Shown here one piece after another: positions 1-8,114 of a DNA stretch of 64,000 nt (position 1 is the stretch's first letter; every line of letters starts with the position of its first letter). Origin of the DNA: Bryobacterales bacterium (GTDB taxonomy: Bacteria; Acidobacteriota; Terriglobia; Bryobacterales; Bryobacteraceae). The notes beneath the pieces are model-generated. The model saw only the letters and a list, made by a program, of their open reading frames with translations, did not search any database and was not told where the DNA came from. The stretch lies in assembly GCA_003164035.1 (NCBI GenBank), contig PLRS01000118.1, positions 1 to 64,000 on the forward strand. The letters run 5' to 3'. The translations under genes were made by a program, and so were the position numbers.

Positions 1-139
1 TGCGCCCGCGCTGCTCCATTTTGACAGGCGGTTTCGACTCTTCAGGTTGCGGAGATTGCACTTTTTGTCCTCCTTTTGAGTAGGCCGAGATGAGCAACAG
101 CGAGCCGAGCGCAATTGTGCTCCAGGCTTTTCCTTGCAT
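1..139 (-). CDS. N-terminus of an exported protein, cut by the window edge
   Basis: The minus strand reads from an ATG at 139 without a stop to base 1, giving 46 residues. The start is a signal-peptide-like stretch (Lys at position 4, then a hydrophobic run ALGSLLLISA), followed by a Lys/Gln/Pro/Glu-rich linker. A TACAAT hexamer at 151-146 lies six bases upstream, so the transcript probably begins at or next to the ATG with no Shine-Dalgarno leader. The function cannot be told from this piece; it could also be a lipoprotein-like or membrane-anchored protein. Confidence 0.5.
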   Translation of the reverse strand, partial: MQGKAWSTIALGSLLLISAYSKGGQKVQSPQPEESKPPVKMEQRGR

Positions 140-145
140 GTGCGG

Positions 146-151
146 ATTGTA
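146..151 (-). promoter_or_regulatory. -10 hexamer TACAAT of the leftmost gene
   Basis: TACAAT on the minus strand ends six bases before the ATG at 139. No clear -35 is visible. The spacing fits a leaderless start. Bases 152-307 hold nothing else I can support. Confidence 0.4.
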
Positions 152-307
152 CATCATTTCGATTCGAATGGAGAAAACGATTCGCTCAAGGTTCGCCGCG
201 ATTCACCCTTTCCAAATCGCGCATGAGGTCTCGAACTGGCTTGGCATCGCCCGTAGAGAACCAGGCTTGCGGGATCGCAAAGTATCCCAGATTGCGCGCT
301 CCAGCAA

Positions 308-604
308 TTACAGCGCAAGTTGCGGTTCGTAGCGCCTGACTTTTATACCGTCCGCATGACGCCGGGCCTGCGCCAGATCGTAGGCCGCTTGCACTCGCAG
401 CCAGTGGTCCGCGTTCGACCATCCAGCCTTTTCCAGCCGGATTGCCATTTCAGGCGATATGCCGGCTTGGCCGTTGATGACGCGGGACAGGGTGTGGCGG
501 GCTACGCCCAGGACTTTGGCCCCTGCGGTCACGCTCAGGCCCAAAGGATCAAGACAGGCGTCCTTTATGGAGTGGCCGGGATGCGGCGGGTTCTTCATGG
601 GCAT
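308..604 (-). CDS. higA: HigA-family antitoxin (XRE helix-turn-helix)
   Basis: A 98-residue protein with a HigA-type helix-turn-helix: Pro-His-Pro-Gly near the N-terminus, '[29 protein letters not shown]' as the DNA-binding region in about residues 24-52 (quoted in part: [20 protein letters not shown]), then the usual amphipathic tail with W and 'AYDLAQAR'. It follows the toxin gene by 13 bases, the normal higB-higA order. The antitoxin should bind the toxin and repress the shared promoter. The length is typical of the family. Confidence 0.88.
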   Translation of the reverse strand: MPMKNPPHPGHSIKDACLDPLGLSVTAGAKVLGVARHTLSRVINGQAGISPEMAIRLEKAGWSNADHWLRVQAAYDLAQARRHADGIKVRRYEPQLAL

Positions 605-617
605 GCGCGGTTCCTTT

Positions 618-893
618 CTAGTGGTAGTCCATCAAATCAACGTCGAGCGCGTCACCGTCAACCAAGCGGAAAACAATCCGCCAGTTGCCCGATATCGTAA
701 TGCTCCACAGGCCCCTAAGGTCGCCCTTGAGGGCGTGAAGGCGGTAGCCCGGCAAGTCGAGGTCGGATGCACGCTGCGCTCTATCCAAGTGACCAAGAAC
801 GTCCGCGATTCGGCGCGCCTGATCGGCACGGACCTTGCTCGGGTCCCCTTGGTAGAGGCGTTTCAAACCCCGGTGTCGGAACGTCCTTATCAC
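618..893 (-). CDS. higB: HigB/RelE-family toxin
   Basis: A 91-residue protein starting at a GTG (893). It has the HigB pattern: '[13 protein letters not shown]' at the start, '[19 protein letters not shown]' in the middle, 'NWRIVFRL' and a C-terminal 'VDLMDYH'. The family cleaves mRNA on the ribosome, using basic residues and the C-terminal His region visible here. A longer upstream reading in this frame exists but has no family similarity, so I chose the GTG at the family's usual start. The partner antitoxin lies directly downstream. Confidence 0.87.
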   Translation of the reverse strand: MIRTFRHRGLKRLYQGDPSKVRADQARRIADVLGHLDRAQRASDLDLPGYRLHALKGDLRGLWSITISGNWRIVFRLVDGDALDVDLMDYH

Positions 894-1090
894 CAGAATA
901 CCGTACCTTGTATCGGTACAGATATCAACCAAAAGGTACCCGGACCCCTGGGCATGGTGAAGACCTCGCGCAGCAGCGTGCCCAGTGCGGGGCAGAGCGC
1001 GAACGACGATGGTCTGCCCACGGTGGAACCGCGAAGGGATTGACTGTGAGTCGTACAGGGCTTCACCTCTCCGCCCACTCCAGCCTTTGC

Positions 1091-1096
1091 TACAAT
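1091..1096 (+). promoter_or_regulatory. Extended -10 (TGC-TACAAT)
   Basis: TG at 1088-1089, one base, then TACAAT at 1091-1096. It overlaps a possible ATG at 1095 and ends ten bases before the ATG at 1107, which argues for 1107 as the start of the RidA-like gene. Confidence 0.35.
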
Positions 1097-1106
1097 GCCT
1101 ACGACT

Positions 1107-2231
1107 ATGCGCGTGCGGGGCCTGTGCCGCGGAGTTGTCACACTGGCGTTGACGGGCGGCCTTTTGGCGCTGCCGGGCGAACAGAAGAAGAAGGACGAAA
1201 CCCAGACTTTGCAGTTGCCCAGGGAACTGCCGGCTTCGGTGACCGCGCCGACCCATCGGCTGGTGTTTCGGGTGACGCCTCTTTCGGCCAAAGGTCTGCT
1301 TTCGGCGCAGGTGCGCGACGGCCTGCACGCTCTGCTGCGCCAGGCGAACGGCGAAACCGTCTTGAAGATTCGGGCGTTTGTGGCCGGGTCTGGCGACCTG
1401 CGGCGCGTGCGCGACCTGGTGAGCGAGGTATTCACCGAACGCAAGCAGCCCTTGCCCGCGCTGAGCCTGGTTCGCGCCGGAGGATTGCCGCTGGAGGGCG
1501 CGCAGGTGGTGCTGGAAGCGATTTCGGCCGGGCGCAAAGAGGTGGACCCGTTCGGGCTGGCATGGATTTCCGCGCAGGTGGAAACGTCCGATAATCCGCT
1601 CGATCCGGCGGCGCCGCTGGCTGCCCGTTCGTTAGCCCGTTTGGGCGAGGCGGTCTCGGCGGCGGGAGCCACGCCCGCGGATGTGTTGCGCATCACCTGT
1701 TTTCTGAGCCGGTTGGATGGCGTGGAAGGTTTGCGGACCTCTCTAGCCGGCCAGTATCCCCACGCCGCCACGGATTTCGTCGAGACTCAACGCGCGCCGG
1801 TGGAAGCGATTGCCGCGTGCGAAGCGGTAGCCCGATTGAGCGCCGACCCCGGCAACCTGTTGCGTCCGCTGAACCCGAAAGGGCTGCTCGCCGAAGCGGG
1901 ACAATCGCTGATGGCCCTGGTCAACTCCGCCGAGCTGATCCTGACCGGCACGCAGGCCTCGTTCGGCTACCAGGAGGCCGATTCCCGGCTGGCGTTCGAG
2001 CGCCTGTTGAAGGAATTGCGGCAGGCCGGCGCATCGGCCGCGGACGTGGCATTCGTCCATTACTATCCTTTATCCGGGCGGATTGCGCAACAGGTGAGGC
2101 AATTGCGGGCCGGTTTCTTCAATGCGGACCCGCCGCCGGCCGGTTCGTTGGCCACTTTCGAGGGGCTGCCGTCGATGGATGCCGGTTTTGCCCTGGAAGC
2201 GGTGGCTGTGAAGCCGGCCGCCTCGCGGTAG
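1107..2231 (+). CDS. Exported protein with two RidA/YjgF-like domains
   Basis: A 374-residue protein. The N-terminus is signal-like (two Arg, then VVTLALTGGLLALPG) and is followed by a Lys-rich linker. Two regions resemble RidA/YjgF folds: about residues 50-150 and about 150-240, the second with 'FGLAWISAQ', 'ATPADVLRITCFLS' and 'VEAIAACEAVARL', typical of RidA trimer-forming domains. A third, weaker copy follows at about 255-374. RidA proteins deaminate reactive imines, but the canonical active-site Arg is not obvious here, so catalysis is uncertain. The start at 1107 is preferred because an ATG four codons earlier overlaps the -10 box. Confidence 0.6.
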   Translation: MRVRGLCRGVVTLALTGGLLALPGEQKKKDETQTLQLPRELPASVTAPTHRLVFRVTPLSAKGLLSAQVRDGLHALLRQANGETVLKIRAFVAGSGDLRRVRDLVSEVFTERKQPLPALSLVRAGGLPLEGAQVVLEAISAGRKEVDPFGLAWISAQVETSDNPLDPAAPLAARSLARLGEAVSAAGATPADVLRITCFLSRLDGVEGLRTSLAGQYPHAATDFVETQRAPVEAIAACEAVARLSADPGNLLRPLNPKGLLAEAGQSLMALVNSAELILTGTQASFGYQEADSRLAFERLLKELRQAGASAADVAFVHYYPLSGRIAQQVRQLRAGFFNADPPPAGSLATFEGLPSMDAGFALEAVAVKPAASR

Positions 2232-2256
2232 AATTAGGTAACAAGCCGTGACTCCC

Positions 2257-3336
2257 ATGCTTCGCCAGATTGCTTTCGCGCTATTGTGTGGTTTCGTGAC
2301 CGGCCGCCCGGCAATACCCCAGCAGGCGGCGCCGTCCAGCCCCCCGCCAGCGCCCGCGCCGCAGCAGCCGCAGGTTCTCATCACCACCGAGGCCAGGGAG
2401 GTCATCGTTCCGGTCACCGTGGTGGATGAAAAGGGACGGTATGTTTCGAACCTGGAGGCCAAGGATTTCCGCATCCTGGACGAGAACAGGCCGCAGCGCA
2501 TCAGCTTCTTCAGCCACGACCTGAGGCAGCCCATCGTGGTCGGGTTCCTGGTGGACCTGAGCAACAACAGCCGGATTCACTGGAAGAATTTCGCCGATGC
2601 GATTACCGAGCTGGTCGATACCCTGCTGCCCGGCGACGACCCGCGCTACAGCGGCTATTTGATCGGGTACGGCAATCAAGCCGAGATGCTGGTAAACACT
2701 ACCCAGGAAGCCGATAAGCTGGCGACAGCGGTGCAGCGCATGAAGCCCGGCGGCGCGGCGGCGTTCTACGATGCGCTTTATATGGCTTGCACGGACCGAA
2801 CCTTGATTAAGGGCGAGCCCTATCAACCGCGGCGCGTGGTGGTGGTGATCGGAGACGGCCACAACTCCAGCGGCACGAGGGGCATCGACCAGATGCTGGA
2901 ACTGGCCAAACGCAACCTGATCACGATTTTCGGGATGAGCACACAGGCTTTCGGTTTCGACAACCCGTCGTCGGACGACCTGGAGCGCCTGGCCACCGAA
3001 ACCGGCGGCCACGTGGAATACCCGTTGAATTCGCTGTATAAGGACGTATCCGGTTATTTATCCCACCCCACCGACGCCGGCAACTACGTATACGAAGCCG
3101 GCACCGGAGGTTACGCGGCGGAGATTTCGAGCGGTATTACGAATGCCGTGTCGGGAATCGCCGGCGACATTGCGACTCAGTACGTGATTCGCTACATTCC
3201 CGATTACACCGACGACCCGAGGCAAAAGGTATATCGGCATATCAAGGTCGAGCTTCCCAACCTGCCGGGTGTGAAAATCCGCGCCCGCGACGGTTACTTT
3301 CCCGACCTGCCGCCGGTGGTGGCGCCAAGCCGCTGA
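2257..3336 (+). CDS. VWFA-related acidobacterial secreted protein
   Basis: 359 residues with a signal peptide (MLRQIAFALLCGFVTG), a Pro-rich linker, then the hallmark 'VTVVDEKGRYVSNLEAKDF' and 'ILDENRPQRISFF' that open the acidobacterial VWFA-like family (TIGR03436). The MIDAS position reads DLSNN, so the usual DxSxS motif is only partly kept. A GTG three codons upstream is an alternative start. A TAGAAT at 2229-2234, overlapping the stop codon of the previous gene, may be its own -10. The role is unknown; the family is expanded in Acidobacteria and is presumed to bind proteins or surfaces outside the cell. Confidence 0.85.
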   Translation: MLRQIAFALLCGFVTGRPAIPQQAAPSSPPPAPAPQQPQVLITTEAREVIVPVTVVDEKGRYVSNLEAKDFRILDENRPQRISFFSHDLRQPIVVGFLVDLSNNSRIHWKNFADAITELVDTLLPGDDPRYSGYLIGYGNQAEMLVNTTQEADKLATAVQRMKPGGAAAFYDALYMACTDRTLIKGEPYQPRRVVVVIGDGHNSSGTRGIDQMLELAKRNLITIFGMSTQAFGFDNPSSDDLERLATETGGHVEYPLNSLYKDVSGYLSHPTDAGNYVYEAGTGGYAAEISSGITNAVSGIAGDIATQYVIRYIPDYTDDPRQKVYRHIKVELPNLPGVKIRARDGYFPDLPPVVAPSR

Positions 3337-3370
3337 GGAGAGCGGTCAGCACGGCAGCGGCCGGCTCAGG

Positions 3371-3401
3371 GGAAACCGCTCCCTCGCGGTCGCGGCTCGG
3401 T
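3371..3401 (+). repeat. Dispersed GC-rich repeat, single core
   Basis: The core AACCGCTCCCTCGCGGTCGC followed by GGCTCGGTTA is found here, twice in inverted order at 18995-19024 and 19050-19079, and in a diverged copy at about 49994-50023. All copies are intergenic. This one sits between the VWFA gene and the cytochrome gene. Confidence 0.7.
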
Positions 3402-3433
3402 TACGGGCACTCACGGCAGGGTACCGGCTGGTG

Positions 3434-3439
3434 TATACT
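3434..3439 (+). promoter_or_regulatory. -10 hexamer TATACT
   Basis: TATACT at 3434-3439 lies nine bases before the GTG at 3449. It overlaps the more upstream GTG at 3431, which makes the upstream GTG an unlikely start. Confidence 0.35.
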
Positions 3440-3448
3440 GCTCCACTA

Positions 3449-6400
3449 GTGGCGAGGGGAATCTCAAGCTTGGCCTTGTGCGCCGGTTTGCTGGCACCGG
3501 TGTTGCTGAACGCGGAAATCCGCTTCGATCGCGATGTCCGCCCGATCATGTCGGAAACCTGTTTCCGCTGCCACGGGCCGGACCGAAGCGCCCGCATGGC
3601 CAATATGCGGCTGGATATTCGCGAGGAGGCGCTGAAGCCCGCTCCAGGCGGCGTCGTTCCCATCGTGCCCGGCCATCCGGAGTCGAGCGCCATCGTGCAG
3701 CGCATCTTTGCCAGTGGCGCCCGCACCATGCCGCCGGCCTCCATCCATAAAGAGTTGACGGCCGCGCAGAAAGATACCATTCGGCAGTGGGTGGCGGAAG
3801 GCGCCAAGTACGAAGGGCACTGGGCGTATCAACCGATTCTGCCGGCCGAAGCGCCCCACATCGCGAGCCCGGCGGCGCCGGTGCGCAATCCCATCGACGC
3901 CTTCATTCAGGACCGCCTGGCGCGCGAAGGGCTACGGCCTTCGGCCGAAGCCGACCGGCGCACCCTGATCCGCCGCGTCACGCTCGATCTCACCGGGCTG
4001 CCGCCGGCCGCCGAAGAAGTCGCCACGTATCTCAATGACCCGGCACCCGGCGCTTACGAGAAAGTTGTGGATCGCCTGTTGGGGTCGGTTCGCTATGCCG
4101 AACAACAGACTATGCATTGGCTGGACGTGGTGCGCTATGCCGATACCTGCGGCTTTCACGGCGATAACGCGTTTCCGGCCTGGCCCTATCGCGATTACGT
4201 GTTGCGGGCTTTCCGCGACAACATGCCGTTCGACCAGTTTACGCGCGAGCAGTTTGCCGGCGACCTGCTGGCTAACCCAACCCGGGACCAGCGCGTGGCA
4301 TCGGCTTACAATCGCCTCAATCGCACGTCGGCGGAGGGCGGCATCCAGCCCAAAGAATACCTGGCCAAGTATGGCGCCGACCGCGTGCGCACGACGGCGG
4401 CCGTCTGGATGGGCAGCTCGCTCGGTTGCGCCGAATGCCACGACCACAAGTTCGACCCTTTCACGGCGCGCGACTTTTATTCCATGAAGGCGTTCTTTGC
4501 CGACATCAAGGAAACCGGGCTGGTGCCGGACCGGGGTCCCAAAGCCTGGGGTTCGCAGCTCGCCCTGCCGGCTCCGGGGCAGCAGAAAGAGCTCGACGAT
4601 CTGAACGCCCAAGTGGAAGGCGCGCGCGCCGCCTGGAATACCGTGGTCAAGAAACTGAAGCGCCGCCAGGCTGCCTGGGAGAAACAGTTACTTTCGAGCG
4701 ACAGCGCCGGGCGAAGTTGGCACGTACAGCGGCCGATTTCCGCGGAATCGGCCCACGGCGCCGTGCTGAAGATCTACCGCGACGAACCGGTCGATTTCAC
4801 CAGCTACGACGGCACCAACCTTACTTCCGAGCGCAAGCCCGGCGACGGACTGGTGGTTGCCAGCGGACCCAATCCCGATAACGAAACCTATACCGTGACG
4901 CTCAGGCCAGGAGCCGGTACTTGGACCATGCTGGGAATCGAGATTGTGCAGGACGAAAGCCTGCTGGGTATCCGCGTGGCGCGAGGCGCCGACCGGCTGG
5001 TGCTGACCGAAGTCGACGCCGAGACCGCCGGCGCGGCGCTGCAGTTTTCCGGCGCCATCTCCAATCTCAGGAATCCCGCCGAGGAGTATCCCGCCATCGC
5101 CGCCGTAGATCGGGACGCGCGGACCGGATGGGCCGTCGCCACTTATAACGAAACGCCCAAGATTTTCCTGGCGCTGCGTTTCGCCCAGCCGCTTCGTACC
5201 GGCTCCGCGGCCCTTCTCACCGTCCACCTGCACCACGATTCGGAGATTCGCCGCGCCGTCACCGGCCGTTTCCGCCTGTGGCTCTCGACCGGCGAGTTTC
5301 CGTGGCCCGATATCGAAACGGGCCACAATATTCCCGACGACCTGAGGAAAGCCCTCGAAACCACCAACAAGAAGCGCAGCGACGCCGACAGGGCCAAGAT
5401 CGCGCGGGTCTTTCAGTGGAGCTCGCCGGAAGCTCAGGCGGCCATGTTCCAGTTGGCCAAGACAGAAGGCCAACTGGCTCGGCTCGATGCCGCCATCCCG
5501 CACGTAGTGGTTTCGGAAGCCACCACTCCGGGGGAAACGCGCATTCTGCCGCGAGGGAACTGGATGGACGATTCCGGCGCGGTGGTCGAGCCGGCCATCC
5601 CCGCTTTCCTTGGCAAGCTCGATACCGGCGGGCGCCGCGCGAATCGGCTCGACCTGGCCAACTGGCTGGTATCGCCCGAAAACCCGCTCACCGCGCGCGT
5701 GTTCGTGAACCGATTATGGCGCCAGTTTTTCGGCATGGGCGTTTCGAAAGTGCTGGACGACCTGGGATCGCAGGGGGAGTGGCCCATCCATCCGGAACTG
5801 CTCGATTGGCTCGCCTCCGAATTCACGCACCCGCAATTCCAGGCGCAAGGGACGCACAATTGGGACGTCAAGCACGTGGTGCGGCTGATCGTCACCAGCC
5901 AGACCTACCGCCAGTCTTCGCTGACCACGCCCGAGCTGGCGGAGCGGGATCCCGATAACCGGCTGCTGGCGCGGCAGAGCCGGTTTCGCCTGGACGCGGA
6001 AAACGTTCGCGACGTGGCGCTGGCGGTTTCGGATCTGCTGGTGGAGGATTTTGGCGGTCCCAGCGTCAAGCCTTACGAGCCGGATGGGTATCTCGCCGCC
6101 CTCAACTTTCCCAAACGCGAGTATTCCGCCAGCCGCGGCGAGGACCTCTATCGGCGCGGTGTGTATACATTCTGGCAGCGCTCCTTCCTGCATCCGAGCC
6201 TGCTGGCGTTCGACGCCCCCACACGCGAAGAGTGCACCATCAATCGAAACAACTCCAATACGCCGCTGCAGGCTCTGGTGCTGCTGAACGACCCTACCTA
6301 CGTGGAAGCGTCGCGCGCCCTGGCCCAGCGCATGCTGCAATCGAGGAGCGCCGCCCAAGACCGCATTGCCTGGGCATTCGAGCGCACGGTGAGCCGCGAG

Positions 6401-6604
6401 CCGACCGCCGAGGAGAGCCGAATCCTGATGGATCTTTATCGCCGGAGCAGCGCCGAATTTGGGCGGTCTCCCGCCAGCGCCGACGAGTTGATTCGTGCCG
6501 GCGAGGCGCCGCTCGCAGAGGGCCTGAATCCGATCGACCTGGCGGCTACGACCGCCGTAGCCCGTGCCATTTTGAACATGCATGAAACCATCACGCGCAA
6601 CTGA
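3449..6604 (+). CDS. PSCyt1/DUF1549/DUF1553 cytochrome-like exported protein
   Basis: About 1051 residues. After a short signal peptide comes a planctomycete-type cytochrome c domain with CFRCH (residues 38-42) that should bind one haem, then DUF1549 with its hallmark 'CAECHDHKFDP' (a second CxxCH), a carbohydrate-binding-like insert in the middle, and a C-terminal DUF1553 with 'NRLWRQFFGMGV' and 'NNSNTPLQALVLLNDP'. The next gene, a DUF1501 protein, overlaps it by 23 bases; the two families are nearly always paired. They are thought to act in the periplasm, perhaps in polysaccharide breakdown, but no reaction is known. The start (GTG 3449, or TTG 3470 after a GAGGGG) is uncertain. Confidence 0.88.
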   Translation: MARGISSLALCAGLLAPVLLNAEIRFDRDVRPIMSETCFRCHGPDRSARMANMRLDIREEALKPAPGGVVPIVPGHPESSAIVQRIFASGARTMPPASIHKELTAAQKDTIRQWVAEGAKYEGHWAYQPILPAEAPHIASPAAPVRNPIDAFIQDRLAREGLRPSAEADRRTLIRRVTLDLTGLPPAAEEVATYLNDPAPGAYEKVVDRLLGSVRYAEQQTMHWLDVVRYADTCGFHGDNAFPAWPYRDYVLRAFRDNMPFDQFTREQFAGDLLANPTRDQRVASAYNRLNRTSAEGGIQPKEYLAKYGADRVRTTAAVWMGSSLGCAECHDHKFDPFTARDFYSMKAFFADIKETGLVPDRGPKAWGSQLALPAPGQQKELDDLNAQVEGARAAWNTVVKKLKRRQAAWEKQLLSSDSAGRSWHVQRPISAESAHGAVLKIYRDEPVDFTSYDGTNLTSERKPGDGLVVASGPNPDNETYTVTLRPGAGTWTMLGIEIVQDESLLGIRVARGADRLVLTEVDAETAGAALQFSGAISNLRNPAEEYPAIAAVDRDARTGWAVATYNETPKIFLALRFAQPLRTGSAALLTVHLHHDSEIRRAVTGRFRLWLSTGEFPWPDIETGHNIPDDLRKALETTNKKRSDADRAKIARVFQWSSPEAQAAMFQLAKTEGQLARLDAAIPHVVVSEATTPGETRILPRGNWMDDSGAVVEPAIPAFLGKLDTGGRRANRLDLANWLVSPENPLTARVFVNRLWRQFFGMGVSKVLDDLGSQGEWPIHPELLDWLASEFTHPQFQAQGTHNWDVKHVVRLIVTSQTYRQSSLTTPELAERDPDNRLLARQSRFRLDAENVRDVALAVSDLLVEDFGGPSVKPYEPDGYLAALNFPKREYSASRGEDLYRRGVYTFWQRSFLHPSLLAFDAPTREECTINRNNSNTPLQALVLLNDPTYVEASRALAQRMLQSRSAAQDRIAWAFERTVSREPTAEESRILMDLYRRSSAEFGRSPASADELIRAGEAPLAEGLNPIDLAATTAVARAILNMHETITRN

Positions 6605-8030
6605 TTGTCCGCACTGCCAGAGCCTGGGCAGACGCACGTTTCTCGGCCGGGGGATGGCCGGGCTCGGGCTGATCGGCCTGAACTCGCTGCTCGACCCGCG
6701 CCTGTTCGCGGCCGATGCGCCGCCGCTAACTGCCTCGCATGGAGCGGTCAATCCGCTTCACTTTGCCCCGAAGGCCAAGCGGGTGATCTTCCTCTATCAG
6801 GCCGGTGGCCCCTCGCACCTGGAAACTTTCGATTACAAACCGAAACTCGCGCAGAACAACGGGCAGCCCATGCCCGACTCGCTCACCAAGGGCCAGCAGG
6901 TGGCGCAGCTTCAAGGCAAACCGCTGCTGTGCTTCGCGCCGCAGTACGGGTTCCGCAAATTCGGTAAATCCGGGCAGGAGATCTGCGAGCTGTTTCCGCA
7001 TATCGGCGCCGTTGCCGACGACATCTGTATCGTGCGCTCGATGTGGACCGAACAGATCAATCACGACCCCGCCCACACGGTCATGAACACCGGCAATTTC
7101 ATCGCCGGACGGCCCAGCATGGGTTCGTGGGTATTTTACGGGCTGGGCGCGGAAACCCAGGATTTGCCCGGATTCGTGGTGCTGCTTTCCAGCGGGCGCG
7201 GCGGGCAGATGCAGCCCATCGCTCAGCGCCAGTGGTCGGCCGGGCTGCTGCCCAGCAAGTATCAGGGAGTGAAGCTCAATTCCATCGGCGACCCGGTCCT
7301 CTATATACAGAATCCGGCGGGCATCAGCCAAACCCTGCAAGGGGAATCGGTGGACGCCATCAACCGGCTGAACCGCGCCGAGTTTTCGGCCCTCCAGGAC
7401 CCCGAAATCCAGACCCGCATCTCCCAGTATGAGATGGCTTTCCGCATGCAATCGAGCGTGCCCGGCCTGGTGGATGTCTCGGCCGAGCCCAAGCAGGTTC
7501 TCGAAATGTACGGCGCGCGGCCCGGCGACGGATCTTTCGCATCCAACTGCCTGCTGGCTCGCCGCCTGGCGGAGCGCGGGGTGCGGTTTATCCAGCTCTA
7601 CCACCGCGATTGGGACCACCACGGGGGACTGAAAGCCAATATCGCGCTGAAGGCGGAAGAAGTCGACAAGCCCACCGCGGCGCTGATTACGGACCTGAAA
7701 CAGCGCGGCATGCTGGACGACACCCTCATTATCTGGGGCGGCGAGTTCGGCCGGACGCCCATGTCGCAGAGCGGCGACGGGCGCGATCATCACATCAAGG
7801 GCTTCTCGTTCTTCCTCGCCGGCGGCGGCATCAAGCCGGGAATCACCTACGGCTCTACCGACGAATTCGGCTACGCCGCCCAGGAGAACCCGGTCAGCGT
7901 ACACGATTTTCACGCCACCATGCTCTATTTGCTGGGCATCGATCACAAGCGGATGACGGTGAAATTTCAAGGCCTGGACGTGCGCCTTACCGGCATCTCG
8001 GGCGACGTGGTCAAAGACATCCTGATTTAA
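6582..8030 (+). CDS. DUF1501 family Tat-exported protein
   Basis: 482 residues with a twin-arginine signal ('RRTFLGRGMAGLGLIGLNSL', residues 17-36). DUF1501 hallmarks are 'FLYQAGGPSHLETFDYKP', 'NHDPAHTVMNTGNF', 'IQLYHRDWDHHGG' and 'IIWGGEFGRTPMSQ'. The family has an alkaline-phosphatase/sulfatase-like fold with metal-binding Asp and His residues, but its substrate is unknown. It begins inside the end of the cytochrome gene, which implies co-transcription and translational coupling. Tat export suggests that it folds with cofactor before crossing the membrane. Confidence 0.88.
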   Translation: MKPSRATDCPHCQSLGRRTFLGRGMAGLGLIGLNSLLDPRLFAADAPPLTASHGAVNPLHFAPKAKRVIFLYQAGGPSHLETFDYKPKLAQNNGQPMPDSLTKGQQVAQLQGKPLLCFAPQYGFRKFGKSGQEICELFPHIGAVADDICIVRSMWTEQINHDPAHTVMNTGNFIAGRPSMGSWVFYGLGAETQDLPGFVVLLSSGRGGQMQPIAQRQWSAGLLPSKYQGVKLNSIGDPVLYIQNPAGISQTLQGESVDAINRLNRAEFSALQDPEIQTRISQYEMAFRMQSSVPGLVDVSAEPKQVLEMYGARPGDGSFASNCLLARRLAERGVRFIQLYHRDWDHHGGLKANIALKAEEVDKPTAALITDLKQRGMLDDTLIIWGGEFGRTPMSQSGDGRDHHIKGFSFFLAGGGIKPGITYGSTDEFGYAAQENPVSVHDFHATMLYLLGIDHKRMTVKFQGLDVRLTGISGDVVKDILI

Positions 8031-8114
8031 GGCGCGCGCCGAAAAACCGCTCCCCTCTTGACATCCCACAAGAGTGCTGTCAATCTCTTCTCTATACAGG
8101 CTAGAGGAGCCGAG

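Noticed and set aside
8043-8057. A possible further copy of the dispersed repeat (AAACCGCTCCC)
   Set aside because: Only about ten bases match and the rest of the core is absent, so chance similarity is as likely.
8058-8114. TTG start or TTGACA -35 box ahead of the ADOP permease
   Set aside because: The TTG would add 19 residues with no family similarity, and an ATG with AGGAG is better. As a -35, no matching -10 lies 16-18 bases downstream.
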